NCBI GenBank assembly: GCA_040880725.1 | Contig: JBBDHV010000040.1 | Location: 27,899 to 91,898 of the forward strand | Source of the DNA: DATHWB01 sp040880725 | GTDB taxonomy: Bacteria > Actinomycetota > Acidimicrobiia > Spongiisociales > ZC4RG35 | Direction of reading: 5' to 3' | Length of the DNA stretch: 64,000 bases | Shown here: positions 34,780-42,898 of the stretch, one piece after another | Layout: each line of letters begins with the position of its first letter | Numbering within the stretch: the stretch's first letter is position 1 | Translations under genes and position numbers: made by a program | Notes under the pieces: model-generated | What the model was told of the DNA's origin: nothing | Database searches by the model: none | The model's input: the letters and a program-made list of their open reading frames with translations, nothing else

Positions 34780-36215
34780 GCAGCCGGATGGCCGCCATCG
34801 TGGTCTTCGGATCTTCGGCGGCGGTGCTGGTCATCGAACTCGCCGCGATCCGCCTGCTCGCGCCGTACGTCGGTCAGTCCCTCGAGACCTTCACGGCGAT
34901 CGTCACCGTTGTGCTCGCCGGCATCTCGTTCGGAACCTGGGTGGGCGGACGCGTGGCCGACCGCACCGACGACCTCCCACGCCTCATCGGGACCGAACTG
35001 CTCATCGGCGGCGCGCTGTCCATCGCCGTGGTGCCCCTGGTTGCGCTGTTGGGCCAGACCGTCGTCGGAACCGGCAACGCCGGCCTCGTTCTCCTCTCCG
35101 TTGTGGCGCTGTTCGCCCCTTCGGCGTTCCTCAGCGCGGTCTCCCCCGCGGTGGTACGCCTGTCGCTCGCCAGCCTCGATCAGACGGGAACCACGGTGGG
35201 GCGATATTCGGCGATCGGCACTGCGGGGGCGATCACAGGTTCCGTTGCCACCGGATTCGTGCTGGTCCCGTTGCTCGGGACGACTGCGATCGTGATCGGA
35301 ACCGGGACCCTCGCCGTGCTCGCCGGTGCCGCAGTTCGCGTTCGGAAAGCGGTCGGCGTGGTCGCGATCATCGCCGGCTTGCTGATGTTCGGCTCACTCG
35401 CGGCATGGGCCGGAACTCGGTGTGACCACGAGACCCGCTACTACTGCGTGCGCATTCTCGACGACCCGGCCCGTGACTCCGGGCGACGCCTCGTTTTGGA
35501 CGACCTCTCGCATTCCTACGTCGACCTCGACGACCCCGCTCATCTGGAGTTCACCTACACGCGGATGCTCGCGGCGGTGATGCAGGCGGGAACCGACGGC
35601 CCGATCGACGTGACGTTCCTGGGAGGAGGCGCGTTCACTCTGCCGACCTGGCTCGATGTGGTTCGGCCGGGGTCGACTTCCACGGTGCTGGAGGTCGACC
35701 CCGATCTGCCGCCGATCGTCAACGAAGAGATGCCCGCTCCCCCCGGGATTCCCACCGAGTTGATCATCGGCGACGGACGGGCATCGATGCGAGGACTCGA
35801 GTCGGACAGCGCCGACGTCGTGATCGGCGACGCCTTCGGGGGCCGGGCGGTGCCCTGGCACCTGACCACTGCCGAGTTCACAGCTGACATCGACCGCGTG
35901 TTGCGGCCCGACGGCCTGTACGTCGCCAACCTCATCGACGGCCCGGACCTGCGTTTCGTGCGAGCGATGGCGGTGACCCTGCGATCGACGTGGCCGCACG
36001 TCGCAGTGCTGTCGCTCCCCGCCCGGTTCGCCACCGGTGGCAACCTCGTGGTCCTCGCTGGTCACCGCGAGGTCGATGACGCCTCCATCAGGGCGTTCAA
36101 TGCCGACCTCGGCCTGGATGTCGACATCCTCTCCGGTGCCGAACTCGACGCCTTCGTCGCAGACGCCCAGATCCTCACCGACGACCACGCCCCCGTCGAC
36201 CAACTCCTCGGCTGA
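34776..36215 (+). CDS. Fused MFS/spermidine synthase-like membrane protein
   Basis: A 479-residue protein of the fused MFS/spermidine synthase type. Residues 1-210 carry about seven membrane helices, and the C-terminal half is a SAM-binding aminopropyltransferase-like domain: VTFLGGGAFTLPTWLD, the acidic VLEVDPDL, IIGDGRASMRG and DVVIGDAFGGRAVPWHLTT. Full polyamine synthesis is not assured, since family members of this kind often lack the polyamine pocket. GTG start at 34776, four-base overlap with the DHA2 gene. Confidence 0.85.
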   Translation: MSSRMAAIVVFGSSAAVLVIELAAIRLLAPYVGQSLETFTAIVTVVLAGISFGTWVGGRVADRTDDLPRLIGTELLIGGALSIAVVPLVALLGQTVVGTGNAGLVLLSVVALFAPSAFLSAVSPAVVRLSLASLDQTGTTVGRYSAIGTAGAITGSVATGFVLVPLLGTTAIVIGTGTLAVLAGAAVRVRKAVGVVAIIAGLLMFGSLAAWAGTRCDHETRYYCVRILDDPARDSGRRLVLDDLSHSYVDLDDPAHLEFTYTRMLAAVMQAGTDGPIDVTFLGGGAFTLPTWLDVVRPGSTSTVLEVDPDLPPIVNEEMPAPPGIPTELIIGDGRASMRGLESDSADVVIGDAFGGRAVPWHLTTAEFTADIDRVLRPDGLYVANLIDGPDLRFVRAMAVTLRSTWPHVAVLSLPARFATGGNLVVLAGHREVDDASIRAFNADLGLDVDILSGAELDAFVADAQILTDDHAPVDQLLG

Positions 36216-36602
36216 AACGGCCGGGGTGGGGACTGGTCCCTCGCCTTCGATGCCCCGCTGCTCCTCGTGATTTCGGCTCTCGCCGGTGAGTCCTGGGCGT
36301 TGCCCCGGCAGGCCGCAGCCGTGTGGTCGGTTGCGTACCTGGTCCTGCTCGGCTCAGGCGGTCTCTTCGTGCTCATGCTGCTCGTGATGCGGCAGTGGAC
36401 CGTGTCGGCCGCGGCGTACGCGTTCGTGCTCTTCCCTGTGGTCACGATGGTGTTGGAAGCGTGGCTGATCGACGTTCCGATCACTCCCCGGGGCATCTCA
36501 GGGGCGCTGATCGTCATGGCGGCGGTGTGGTTCGGTGCGCTGGCGCCCACGGCCCCGCGCCCCTCGAGTGGAGACTCCACCCGAGTGGCGGAGGTTCGAT
36601 GA
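36216..36602 (+). pseudogene. C-terminal remnant of an EamA/DMT-family transporter
   Basis: A frame open from just after the stop at 36213-36215 reads as the C-terminal half of an EamA (drug/metabolite transporter) protein: helices LGSGGLFVLMLLVMRQW and YAFVLFPVVTMVLEAW, then the PITPRGISGALIVM helix. The similarity begins before the first usable start (GTG 36267, which lacks a ribosome site), so the N-terminal half has been lost. It is in the same frame as the gene before it. Probably not functional. Confidence 0.7.
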
Positions 36603-36612
36603 CGACGGCCCG

Positions 36613-37758
36613 TCAGGCCCAGTAGCCGTCAAGTCGAGCGAGTACCTGCAGCATGGTCTCGTCGGAGCCGGCACCAATCGACTGGAGGCGGACATCGCGC
36701 ATGAACCGGGCGGTCCACGTCTCCTCCATGTAGCCGATTCCCCCGTGGAACTGGAGGCACCAGTCGGCGACTTCCCGACTGAGCCTGCCGGATTTCCACT
36801 TGGCGATCGTCGCCATCCGTGTCACGTCCTCTCTTCGGGCGTGTCCGGCGGCGAGGACGTAGTTGTACTGCTGGAACATGTCGACCTCGGCGGCGAGTTC
36901 CGCCAACCGGTACTGGAGGTACTGGTTCTTCATCAGAGGCTTGCCGAAGACGATCCGATCCTTCAGATAGTTGCGGGTGCGTTCCAGGGCGTACAGCATC
37001 GACGCTGCGATCGAATACGTCGACCACATGCGTTCGACGACGAATTGGTTCATCTGTTGCTGGAATCCCTGGCCTTCGACGCCGATCACGTTCGAGACGG
37101 GCACCCGCACGTCGGTGAAGGACAGCAGGCCGGTGTCCGACGCCCGCATGCCCAACTTGTCGAGTTTTCGGGAGACTTCGAATCCCGGCGACGTCGTCTC
37201 AACGAGAATCTGGCTCATTCCGCTGTGCCCACCCTCGTCGGAGGTCCGGGCGAGCAGGCACAGCCAGTCGGCCTGCAACGAGTTGGTGATGTACATCTTC
37301 GATCCGTTGATGACGAACTCGTCGCCGTCGCGCACCGCGCGGGTGCGGATCGCCGCCACATCGGAACCGGCGTCGGGTTCGGTGACGGCGATCGAGGTGA
37401 CCATCTCGCCCCGGATCGCCGGTTCGAGATACTTGGTTCGTAGCTCGTCGGATCCGAAGCGGTGGAGCGAATAGGTAGCCATGTCGGCCTGCACCCCGAC
37501 GGCCATGCCGATCGCTCCCAGGTCGGCCCGACCGAGTTCTTCGGCGAGGATGACCTTGAAGAAGTGGTCCGCACCCATCCCACCCCACTGCGGGTCATAT
37601 TGGAGCCCGAGGAAGCCCAATCGGCCCATTTCGGCGAAGATCTCGTGCAGCGGCATCATCCCCGCTGCCTCCCAGTCGTCGGCCCTGGGGTTGATCTCGG
37701 CTTTCACGTAGTCGCGCACGAGTTTGCGAAACTGGTGGTGTTCATCGGACCACTGCAT
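36613..37758 (-). CDS. Acyl-CoA dehydrogenase
   Basis: A 381-residue FAD-dependent acyl-CoA dehydrogenase, which forms the alpha-beta double bond in acyl-CoA beta-oxidation. The FAD-binding ITNSLQADW region is present, along with the TEPDAGSD loop and the C-terminal QFHGGIGYMEE with the likely catalytic Glu at 345/346. Length is normal. The ATG at 37758 has an AGGAG site. No other beta-oxidation gene is adjacent; the chain-length preference is unknown. Confidence 0.94.
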   Translation of the reverse strand: MQWSDEHHQFRKLVRDYVKAEINPRADDWEAAGMMPLHEIFAEMGRLGFLGLQYDPQWGGMGADHFFKVILAEELGRADLGAIGMAVGVQADMATYSLHRFGSDELRTKYLEPAIRGEMVTSIAVTEPDAGSDVAAIRTRAVRDGDEFVINGSKMYITNSLQADWLCLLARTSDEGGHSGMSQILVETTSPGFEVSRKLDKLGMRASDTGLLSFTDVRVPVSNVIGVEGQGFQQQMNQFVVERMWSTYSIAASMLYALERTRNYLKDRIVFGKPLMKNQYLQYRLAELAAEVDMFQQYNYVLAAGHARREDVTRMATIAKWKSGRLSREVADWCLQFHGGIGYMEETWTARFMRDVRLQSIGAGSDETMLQVLARLDGYWA

Positions 37759-37823
37759 CCCGGACGATCTCCTGTGCGTCCCGGACACCTTACAGACGCA
37801 CCGTTCCGGAAGTCTGCGCGGCG

Positions 37824-38216
37824 CTACATCTCGCCGCCGCCCCCCAGCGAGACATAGGACCAGCTGTCGAAGTGCCACAGGTAATGGCCGCCGTGTTCCT
37901 TGAGTGCTTCTGCGATCTCTGACTCGTTGTCGCTCGACGCTTCGACGACGACGAAGGCGGCGCCCTCCATGAGTTCGGCGTCCACGTTGTCGAGAATCTG
38001 ACCCTCATCCCCGAGCGCCGATTCAAATGCGCCCCGGAGCGATTCGAAGAAGCCTTCGTGTTCTTCGTCGGTCCTCAGCCGTTCCCGACCTTCGTCGCCT
38101 TCGAGCACTTCCACGGTGTGTCCGTTCGCTCGAAGATCTTCGACTGCCGCGGTTGTGGCGTCTTCGGTGTCGAAAATCGCCACCACCTTGTTCCGAAGTT
38201 CAATGCCTTCTGTCAT
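37824..38216 (-). CDS. Acidic protein of unknown function
   Basis: A 130-residue acidic protein I do not recognise. The first half (KVVAIFDTEDATTAAVEDL, ANGHTVEVLEG) reads like a beta-alpha-beta small-molecule-binding or ferredoxin-like fold as in some general stress proteins, and the second half repeats a similar pattern (GAAFVVVEASSDNESEIAEAL). The tail is Gly-rich. A strong AGAGGAG site precedes the ATG, so it is surely expressed. It lies between an acyl-CoA dehydrogenase and a NYN-LOTUS gene. Confidence 0.7.
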   Translation of the reverse strand: MTEGIELRNKVVAIFDTEDATTAAVEDLRANGHTVEVLEGDEGRERLRTDEEHEGFFESLRGAFESALGDEGQILDNVDAELMEGAAFVVVEASSDNESEIAEALKEHGGHYLWHFDSWSYVSLGGGGEM

Positions 38217-38345
38217 CGGTTCGCTCCTCTCGAGATCTGCTCAATGCACGCGGGTGGTCTTCCTACCCGTTCGCACCGTCGGCGAAACAGATCCGAAGAA
38301 GCCCGTGCGCGACCAAGGAGATGAACCAAGGAGAGGGCGGCTGGA

Positions 38346-39383
38346 CTACAGCGTGGCGTGGATCAGGTAGTCGTTGGCCCCGTCGTCCCACGTCAACTCG
38401 ACGAGTCCGCGGGCCTGGGCCGCCTTGCAGAATTGAAGAAATCCGTTGAATCCGAACTGCTTTTCGGAGAACCCGGGCGACTGTTTCCGCACCTGGTTCT
38501 TCAGACCCGACAACTGCGGGGTGCCGTTCTTCTCCTCGATCGACTTCACGACCCGGACGAGCAGCTCGAAGGCCTCGGCTTCACTCGGGTTGGAGGCGAG
38601 TGTCACCACAGGATCACCGGCCGCCGGGCCCTCGGAGAGAGCGATCACATCTTTGGATTCGAGGTGCCGAAGGAGTTCGCCGAACGCCCGGAACCCGTAG
38701 TCGGCCTCGCTGAAGGTCGGATCCTTGCGGATGAGTGCCCGCTTCAGCGAGGAGGCGAGCACCGCATCCCCCGACGATCTCGAGAGCCCGCTCACTGTCG
38801 TTGCGATGAGTCGTTGGATCTCGTCCTGATCGCCGGAGCGTTCCTCCACGGCCGGTTCGGGTTCGGCCTTCGCACTCCCCCGGGACACCGCGTCGCGTAC
38901 GTCGACGCCTTCGAGGTTCTCGTAGAACAGGAACTCGTCGCAGGCGGGTGGCAGCAGCTTGGAGGTCGACGCTTTGATGCCGACGCCGATGACCCGCTTG
39001 TTGAGCTCCCGCAGCTTGTACACCAGTGGCGTGAAGTCCGAGTCGCCCGTACAGATGACGAAGGTCGTCAGGTAGTCGCGTTCGAACGCCACCTCGAGCG
39101 CGTCCACTGCCATCTTGATGTCGGCAGCGTTCTTGCGAACCGCTCCCATCCTTTGGGGAATCTCGATGAGTTCGACGTGGTTGCGGGTGAGCATTCGCCG
39201 GTCCTCGTCGAAGTACGACCAGTCGGCGTAGGCCTTGCGCGAGACCACCCGCCCCCGCTCGGCGAGCGCATCAGCGATCGGCTTGAAGTCGAAGGCGAGG
39301 CCGCTCAGGGCCTCCCTCGCCCCGATCGCCAGGTTCTCGTAGTCGAGGAAAAGCGCAATTCGTTCTTCGTCAGGTGATGCCAT
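38346..39383 (-). CDS. NYN-domain (LabA-like) protein with two OST-HTH/LOTUS domains
   Basis: A 345-residue protein. Residues 5-160 are a NYN/PIN-fold nuclease domain with its acidic residues D14 (LFLDYEN), D88 and D94 (DIKMAVD) and D114/D116 (CTGDSDF). Residues about 186-262 and 272-343 are two OST-HTH (LOTUS) RNA-binding domains, each ending in a FRAFGELLRHLE or FNGFLQFCK-type segment. This is the NYN-LOTUS architecture also seen in eukaryotic MARF1-type ribonucleases. RNA cleavage is likely but unproven. ATG 39383; divergent from the ECF sigma gene. Confidence 0.88.
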   Translation of the reverse strand: MASPDEERIALFLDYENLAIGAREALSGLAFDFKPIADALAERGRVVSRKAYADWSYFDEDRRMLTRNHVELIEIPQRMGAVRKNAADIKMAVDALEVAFERDYLTTFVICTGDSDFTPLVYKLRELNKRVIGVGIKASTSKLLPPACDEFLFYENLEGVDVRDAVSRGSAKAEPEPAVEERSGDQDEIQRLIATTVSGLSRSSGDAVLASSLKRALIRKDPTFSEADYGFRAFGELLRHLESKDVIALSEGPAAGDPVVTLASNPSEAEAFELLVRVVKSIEEKNGTPQLSGLKNQVRKQSPGFSEKQFGFNGFLQFCKAAQARGLVELTWDDGANDYLIHATL

Positions 39384-39407
39384 GACCCTGCACGGTACAA
39401 CTCCGCG

Positions 39408-39433
39408 GGAACCTGGGTGCACTCGTCGGCGTC
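39408..39433 (+). promoter_or_regulatory. ECF-type promoter of the sigma factor gene
   Basis: GGAACC (39408-39413), a 16-base spacer and CGTC (39430-39433) match the common ECF sigma promoter form (GGAAC-N16/17-CGTC). The start of transcription would fall close to the ATG at 39443, giving a very short leader. It suggests the sigma factor drives its own gene. Confidence 0.7.
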
Positions 39434-39442
39434 CGATCGGCC

Positions 39443-40003
39443 ATGGATGCCGCTCGACGTCGCGATCACACCCGGAGGGACCGTTTCGAACGTCTCGCCG
39501 ACGAGGTGTACGAGCCGCTGCAGCGCTACGTCCGGCGTCGGGCTGAATCCGACAGTGTGGACGACATCGTCTCCGACACGATGCTGACGTTGTGGCGCAG
39601 GCTCGAAGATGTTCCGCCCAATGCCCAACTGCCCTGGGCGTACGGGGTCGCCCGCCGCACGATCGCCAATCACCGTCGCGCCGCCGGCCGCCACCTCACG
39701 CTCGTTCGACGCATCCAGGCCGAGCCGAACCCGGCGCCGACCGCCGACGTCCCGCTCGATTCGGAGCTCCATGTGGCACTCGACTCGCTTTCCCCCTCGG
39801 ACCGAGAGCTGCTCCGCCTGTGGGCATGGGAACAGCTCGAACCCGCGGAGATCGCAGTCACACTCGGACTGACTCCGAACGCCGCGGCGATCCGCCTGCA
39901 CCGGGCCAAGAAGAAACTCGGCGAGAATCTCGCAATCGAACGAAAGAACGAAACGTCCTCCGGACACTCACACCGTGAAAGAAGAAAGGAGGAGCGGTCA
40001 TGA
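39443..40003 (+). CDS. ECF-family RNA polymerase sigma factor
   Basis: A 186-residue sigma factor with region 2 (about residues 15-80; VDDIVSDTMLTLWRRLEDV, LPWAYGVARRTIANHRR) and region 4 (about 105-160; LSPSDRELLRLWAWEQLEP, AVTLGLTPNAAAIRLHRAKKKL), which bind the -10 and -35 elements. Its own promoter at 39408-39433 fits an ECF motif. It overlaps by four bases (ATGA) with a membrane protein that probably acts as anti-sigma factor. What stress it answers to is unknown. Confidence 0.92.
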   Translation: MDAARRRDHTRRDRFERLADEVYEPLQRYVRRRAESDSVDDIVSDTMLTLWRRLEDVPPNAQLPWAYGVARRTIANHRRAAGRHLTLVRRIQAEPNPAPTADVPLDSELHVALDSLSPSDRELLRLWAWEQLEPAEIAVTLGLTPNAAAIRLHRAKKKLGENLAIERKNETSSGHSHRERRKEERS

Positions 40004-40581
40004 GCGACGACGATCTGCGTCACAGGCTCTCTGCGTCGAATCCGACACCTCCTGGAACACCGGTGGATCCGATCACAGGCGATCGGGCCAGAGAAATGAT
40101 GGAGGACATCATGTCAACACAGACAATCCAGCCTCGAGTGGCACAGCGGCGAGTCCGCCTCATCGGAGCGGTGGCCGCGGCCCTCGTCGTCGTCATGGGT
40201 GGCGTCGGCCTGTTCGGCGGCTTCGGTTCCGAGCCGAGCCCCCTGGTCCTCAGCGCCGAAGGGAGCGACGCACTGGCGTCCTGCCTCCCGTTCGACGTCG
40301 CGATCCTCGAAGGGATGAGCCCCGCGTTCGGCGGGACGGTCGTCGAGCTGACCGACTCGGTGGCAACGCTCGAAGTGGACCGCTGGTTCACAGGCGGCGA
40401 CGCCGAGATCGTCGAAATCAGCTACACGCCCGGTTTCGAGGCACTCATCGGCACGCCGAGCCTCGAAGTGGGCCAGCGATACCTGATCACTGCCACCGAT
40501 GGCGTCGTGAACGGATGCGGATACAGCGGGGTCGCGACTCCTGAGTACGAAGCATCCTTCGAGCAGGCGTTCGGCGCCTGA
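40000..40581 (+). CDS. Putative anti-sigma factor with a netrin-like extracytoplasmic domain
   Basis: A 193-residue protein, translationally coupled (ATGA) to the ECF sigma gene. About 50 polar residues are followed by one membrane helix (LIGAVAAALVVVMGGVGLFGG) and an extracytoplasmic C-terminal domain. That domain has two Cys (in SCLPFDV and NGCGYSG) and an alternating strand pattern (GGTVVELTDSVATLEVDRWF, VGQRYLITATDG) that looks like the netrin/TIMP OB fold. No zinc HxxxCxxC motif is seen in the N-terminus, so the anti-sigma role is inferred from gene order and topology. Confidence 0.75.
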   Translation: MSDDDLRHRLSASNPTPPGTPVDPITGDRAREMMEDIMSTQTIQPRVAQRRVRLIGAVAAALVVVMGGVGLFGGFGSEPSPLVLSAEGSDALASCLPFDVAILEGMSPAFGGTVVELTDSVATLEVDRWFTGGDAEIVEISYTPGFEALIGTPSLEVGQRYLITATDGVVNGCGYSGVATPEYEASFEQAFGA

Positions 40582-40596
40582 TGAATCGCGGCTCGG

Positions 40597-40980
40597 TCAA
40601 CCGACCACCTGCCCGTTGAGTACGACCTCGGTGCCTCCGTCGGGGGCGCCGAGGTCGATTTCGATCGAGAATGCCTCGATGACTTGGGCGCACACCTCTC
40701 CGGTTGGCGGAGGTTCGCTCCAGACACTGACCTCGACCCTTCCGTTGGCCGGTTCGACGAACCATCCAAGCCCGTGACATGGTGTCGGTTGAGTTCCTTC
40801 GACCACCAACCGATGGCCGTCGGTGCCGGCCGCGATCTCGGTGTCGACGATGGTGACGGGTCCCGCGTCGGCCGGGGGCACCTGCGCGTCCGCAGGTGTC
40901 GTCGTCGTCGGGGACGGAGATCCGTTGCAGGCAGCCAGCAGGAAGGTGACAACCAGAACCGCACGAGCGACTGGGGTCAC
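40597..40980 (-). CDS. Small secreted lipoprotein of unknown function
   Basis: A 127-residue protein with a lipoprotein signal: a hydrophobic stretch ending in the lipobox LAAC with Cys at residue 18, then a Ser/Thr/Pro-rich linker. The remainder has two Cys (QPTPCHGL and GEVCAQV) that could form a disulfide, and no known domain. I start it at GTG 40980, whose first bases overlap the stop of a small upstream frame (GTGA). Convergent to the putative anti-sigma gene, 15 bases apart; a functional link is only possible. Confidence 0.75.
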   Translation of the reverse strand: MTPVARAVLVVTFLLAACNGSPSPTTTTPADAQVPPADAGPVTIVDTEIAAGTDGHRLVVEGTQPTPCHGLGWFVEPANGRVEVSVWSEPPPTGEVCAQVIEAFSIEIDLGAPDGGTEVVLNGQVVG

Positions 40981-41099
40981 TGTGACCAACCGTTGGCCAG
41001 GGTGTCGCGTACTTGTTCCATCCTCGTCCCCACGTCATCAGCGACCTCGCGAACACCGGGTGCTGCCTTCACGAGTTCCAGGACCGCCTCGGTGTCCAT
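40977..41099 (-). CDS. Possible 40-residue acidic peptide coupled to the lipoprotein
   Basis: An ATG at 41099 opens a 40-codon frame ending at 40977, overlapping the lipoprotein start by four bases. The peptide (EAVLELVKAAPGVREVADDV then GTRMEQVRDTL) looks helical and acidic. A GTG at 41111 is an alternative start. No ribosome site is obvious. The overlap suggests real coupling, but such a short frame could be chance. Confidence 0.4.
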   Translation of the reverse strand: MDTEAVLELVKAAPGVREVADDVGTRMEQVRDTLANGWSQ

Positions 41100-41142
41100 G
41101 AAGTCGACCACCTCGTCGTCACCTGACCGCAGGTGAGGAGAA

Positions 41143-41841
41143 TCACGCTTCGGCCGCTCGGAGTTGGCGGTGCTTCTCCAGCGCTCGCACATACCAGCCT
41201 CCGAACGCCTCCTCGAACCGCCTCCTCGCAGCCGCCGAGTCCCCGGAGGCGATGGCGTCGAGGATCGCAGAGTGCGAGTCGAGAATTCGTCGGTAGTAGT
41301 CCTCGGAATGATCGGCAATGCGTCTTATCCGGCTGTCCTCGAAGTACAAGAGGACGGTTCGTTGCAGGGCGTCGACCAGGTAACTGTTGTCCGCCATCTC
41401 CCAGACGTGGCGATGGAACTGCACCAAACGCTCATCGAAACGACCGGACCGTTCTGCCTCGGCATCCGAGCGCATTCCGTCGAGAAGCTCACGGAGGCCG
41501 GCGAGTTGTTCTGCGGTTCCGCACCGCGCTGCCTCTTCCACAACCAGACCCTCGAGGGCCCTGCGGACCTTGAACAGCTTCTCCACGTCGTCGGCATCGA
41601 GGCGCACCACATGCGTCGACGAGTTGCGGGTCCGCACGACGAGGCCCTGCGCCTCGAGTTCGATCAACGCCTCCCGCACCGCCGACAGGCTCGCCCCGAA
41701 CTGCGCGGCCAGCTTTCGCTCGACGAGCCGTTCGCCCTGCGTGAGGACACCGCCGACGATGGCTTGACGGATCTGATCGGCGATCTGGTCTCTGAGAGTT
41801 CGTGTGCCGAGCGGCTCGAACACGGTCGCATCGTCAGCCAC
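41143..41841 (-). CDS. GntR-family transcriptional regulator (FadR subfamily)
   Basis: A 232-residue regulator. The N-terminal winged helix has the GntR recognition signature (ERKLAAQFGASLSAVREAL, LIELEAQGLVVR). The C-terminal FCD domain is helical with its metal/ligand residues (RLVQFHRHVWEM, ILDSHSAILDAIASGD) as in FadR-type regulators that sense organic acids. GTG at 41841 is the likely start, as sequence upstream of it is not family-like. It is divergent from the FAH-family gene and the rest of the cluster, and a palindrome lies between (41929-41944). Confidence 0.9.
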   Translation of the reverse strand: MADDATVFEPLGTRTLRDQIADQIRQAIVGGVLTQGERLVERKLAAQFGASLSAVREALIELEAQGLVVRTRNSSTHVVRLDADDVEKLFKVRRALEGLVVEEAARCGTAEQLAGLRELLDGMRSDAEAERSGRFDERLVQFHRHVWEMADNSYLVDALQRTVLLYFEDSRIRRIADHSEDYYRRILDSHSAILDAIASGDSAAARRRFEEAFGGWYVRALEKHRQLRAAEA

Positions 41842-41928
41842 CTGACCCAAGCTAGCAGCCGACCCAGGCTCGAATCCCGTACTGCTACGGTCGTTCGGCA
41901 ATAGGAAAGAACAACGGCGAAAGCGGTC

Positions 41929-41944
41929 CGTCAGGGTCCTGACG
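41929..41944. promoter_or_regulatory. Palindromic candidate GntR operator
   Basis: CGTCAGG-GT-CCTGACG is a perfect 16-base inverted repeat between the divergent gntR and FAH-family genes, 18 bases before the FAH start. GntR regulators commonly bind such sites next to their own gene. Whether it controls the downstream cluster is inference. Confidence 0.5.
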
Positions 41945-41961
41945 ACCGCGGTAGAGACAGG

Positions 41962-42891
41962 GTGGTGGGACCTTTGGTACGCGTACTCAGCTATCAGGGC
42001 GACGACGGAACGGCACGTGCGGGAGTGGCAACCATCGATGACGGGATCGTCGATCTGCACTCCGCCAGTGAGGGGACGCTCCCAACGTCGCTGCTGGGGG
42101 TGTTCGAGACGCCGGGATGGCGCGCACTCGTGGACGAAGCGGTCTCCACTGGGACCCGCGTCGGCACGATGGGCGACCTCCGACTCCTCACACCGATGCG
42201 CCGCCCTCCGAAGCTTCTCGCGACGGCTGCGAATTACCAGCGTCACATCGATGAGGGCGGAGGAAAGAAGGTCGACAAGACCCGCAGCATCCCCAAACTC
42301 TTTCTGAAACCCTCGTCAGCGATCATCGGACCAGAAGACGAACTTCCCCTGCCCACCGTCTCGGACCAGGTCGACTGGGAGATCGAACTCGGGATCGTGA
42401 TCGGAACGGCTGGATTCGCCATTCCACCCGAACGCGCCCTCGACCATGTGGCCGGCTACACGATCGTGAACGACGTCTCGGCCCGAACGATGTCCTGGGG
42501 TCTCGAGGACCGAGACGCAACCCACCCCAACACGGGGTTCTTCGACTGGCTGAGCGGAAAATGGCCGAACGGGTTCGCTCCCATCGGACCGTGGATCACG
42601 ACAGCGGATGCGGTCGGGGATCCACAGAACCTGGAGTTCAGCCTCACATTGAACGGCGAGGTCATGCAGACGGGGTCGACGAGCGAGATGATCTTCACCT
42701 GCCAGGACCTGATCGTCTTTGCCTCACGATTCATGACACTCGAGCCGGGCGACGTCATCGCCACAGGCACGGGCGCCGGCTGCGGTGTGTCGATCGGACG
42801 CTTCCTCGCCCCCGGTGATGTGATGGAGGCCAGGATCGAGGGACTCGGCACACTCACGACTCCGGTCGGAGAACGCATCCAGGCGCAATAG
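41962..42891 (+). CDS. Fumarylacetoacetate hydrolase-family protein (second copy)
   Basis: A 309-residue FAH-fold enzyme, longer than the copy at 17978 because it keeps an N-terminal domain. The catalytic segment includes DWEIELGIVIG, VNDVSARTMSWGLEDRD and the C-terminal ATGTGAGCGVSIGRFL, where the usual GTP-x-G is replaced. The metal EIE residues are present. GTG start at 41962. It is the only plus-strand gene of the GntR divergon and converges on the deacylase gene with a 7-base gap. Probable role: C-C or ring cleavage in the catabolic cluster. Confidence 0.9.
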   Translation: MVGPLVRVLSYQGDDGTARAGVATIDDGIVDLHSASEGTLPTSLLGVFETPGWRALVDEAVSTGTRVGTMGDLRLLTPMRRPPKLLATAANYQRHIDEGGGKKVDKTRSIPKLFLKPSSAIIGPEDELPLPTVSDQVDWEIELGIVIGTAGFAIPPERALDHVAGYTIVNDVSARTMSWGLEDRDATHPNTGFFDWLSGKWPNGFAPIGPWITTADAVGDPQNLEFSLTLNGEVMQTGSTSEMIFTCQDLIVFASRFMTLEPGDVIATGTGAGCGVSIGRFLAPGDVMEARIEGLGTLTTPVGERIQAQ

Positions 42892-42898
42892 CCGTCGG

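Noticed and set aside
33381..36215. A 944-residue frame covering the DHA2 and spermidine synthase-like genes
   Set aside because: Its first half is a shadow of the DHA2 transporter; real coding begins at GTG 34776.
36613..37758. A mobile element near the EamA remnant
   Set aside because: No transposase, terminal inverted repeats or target duplication is seen; a simple deletion explains it.
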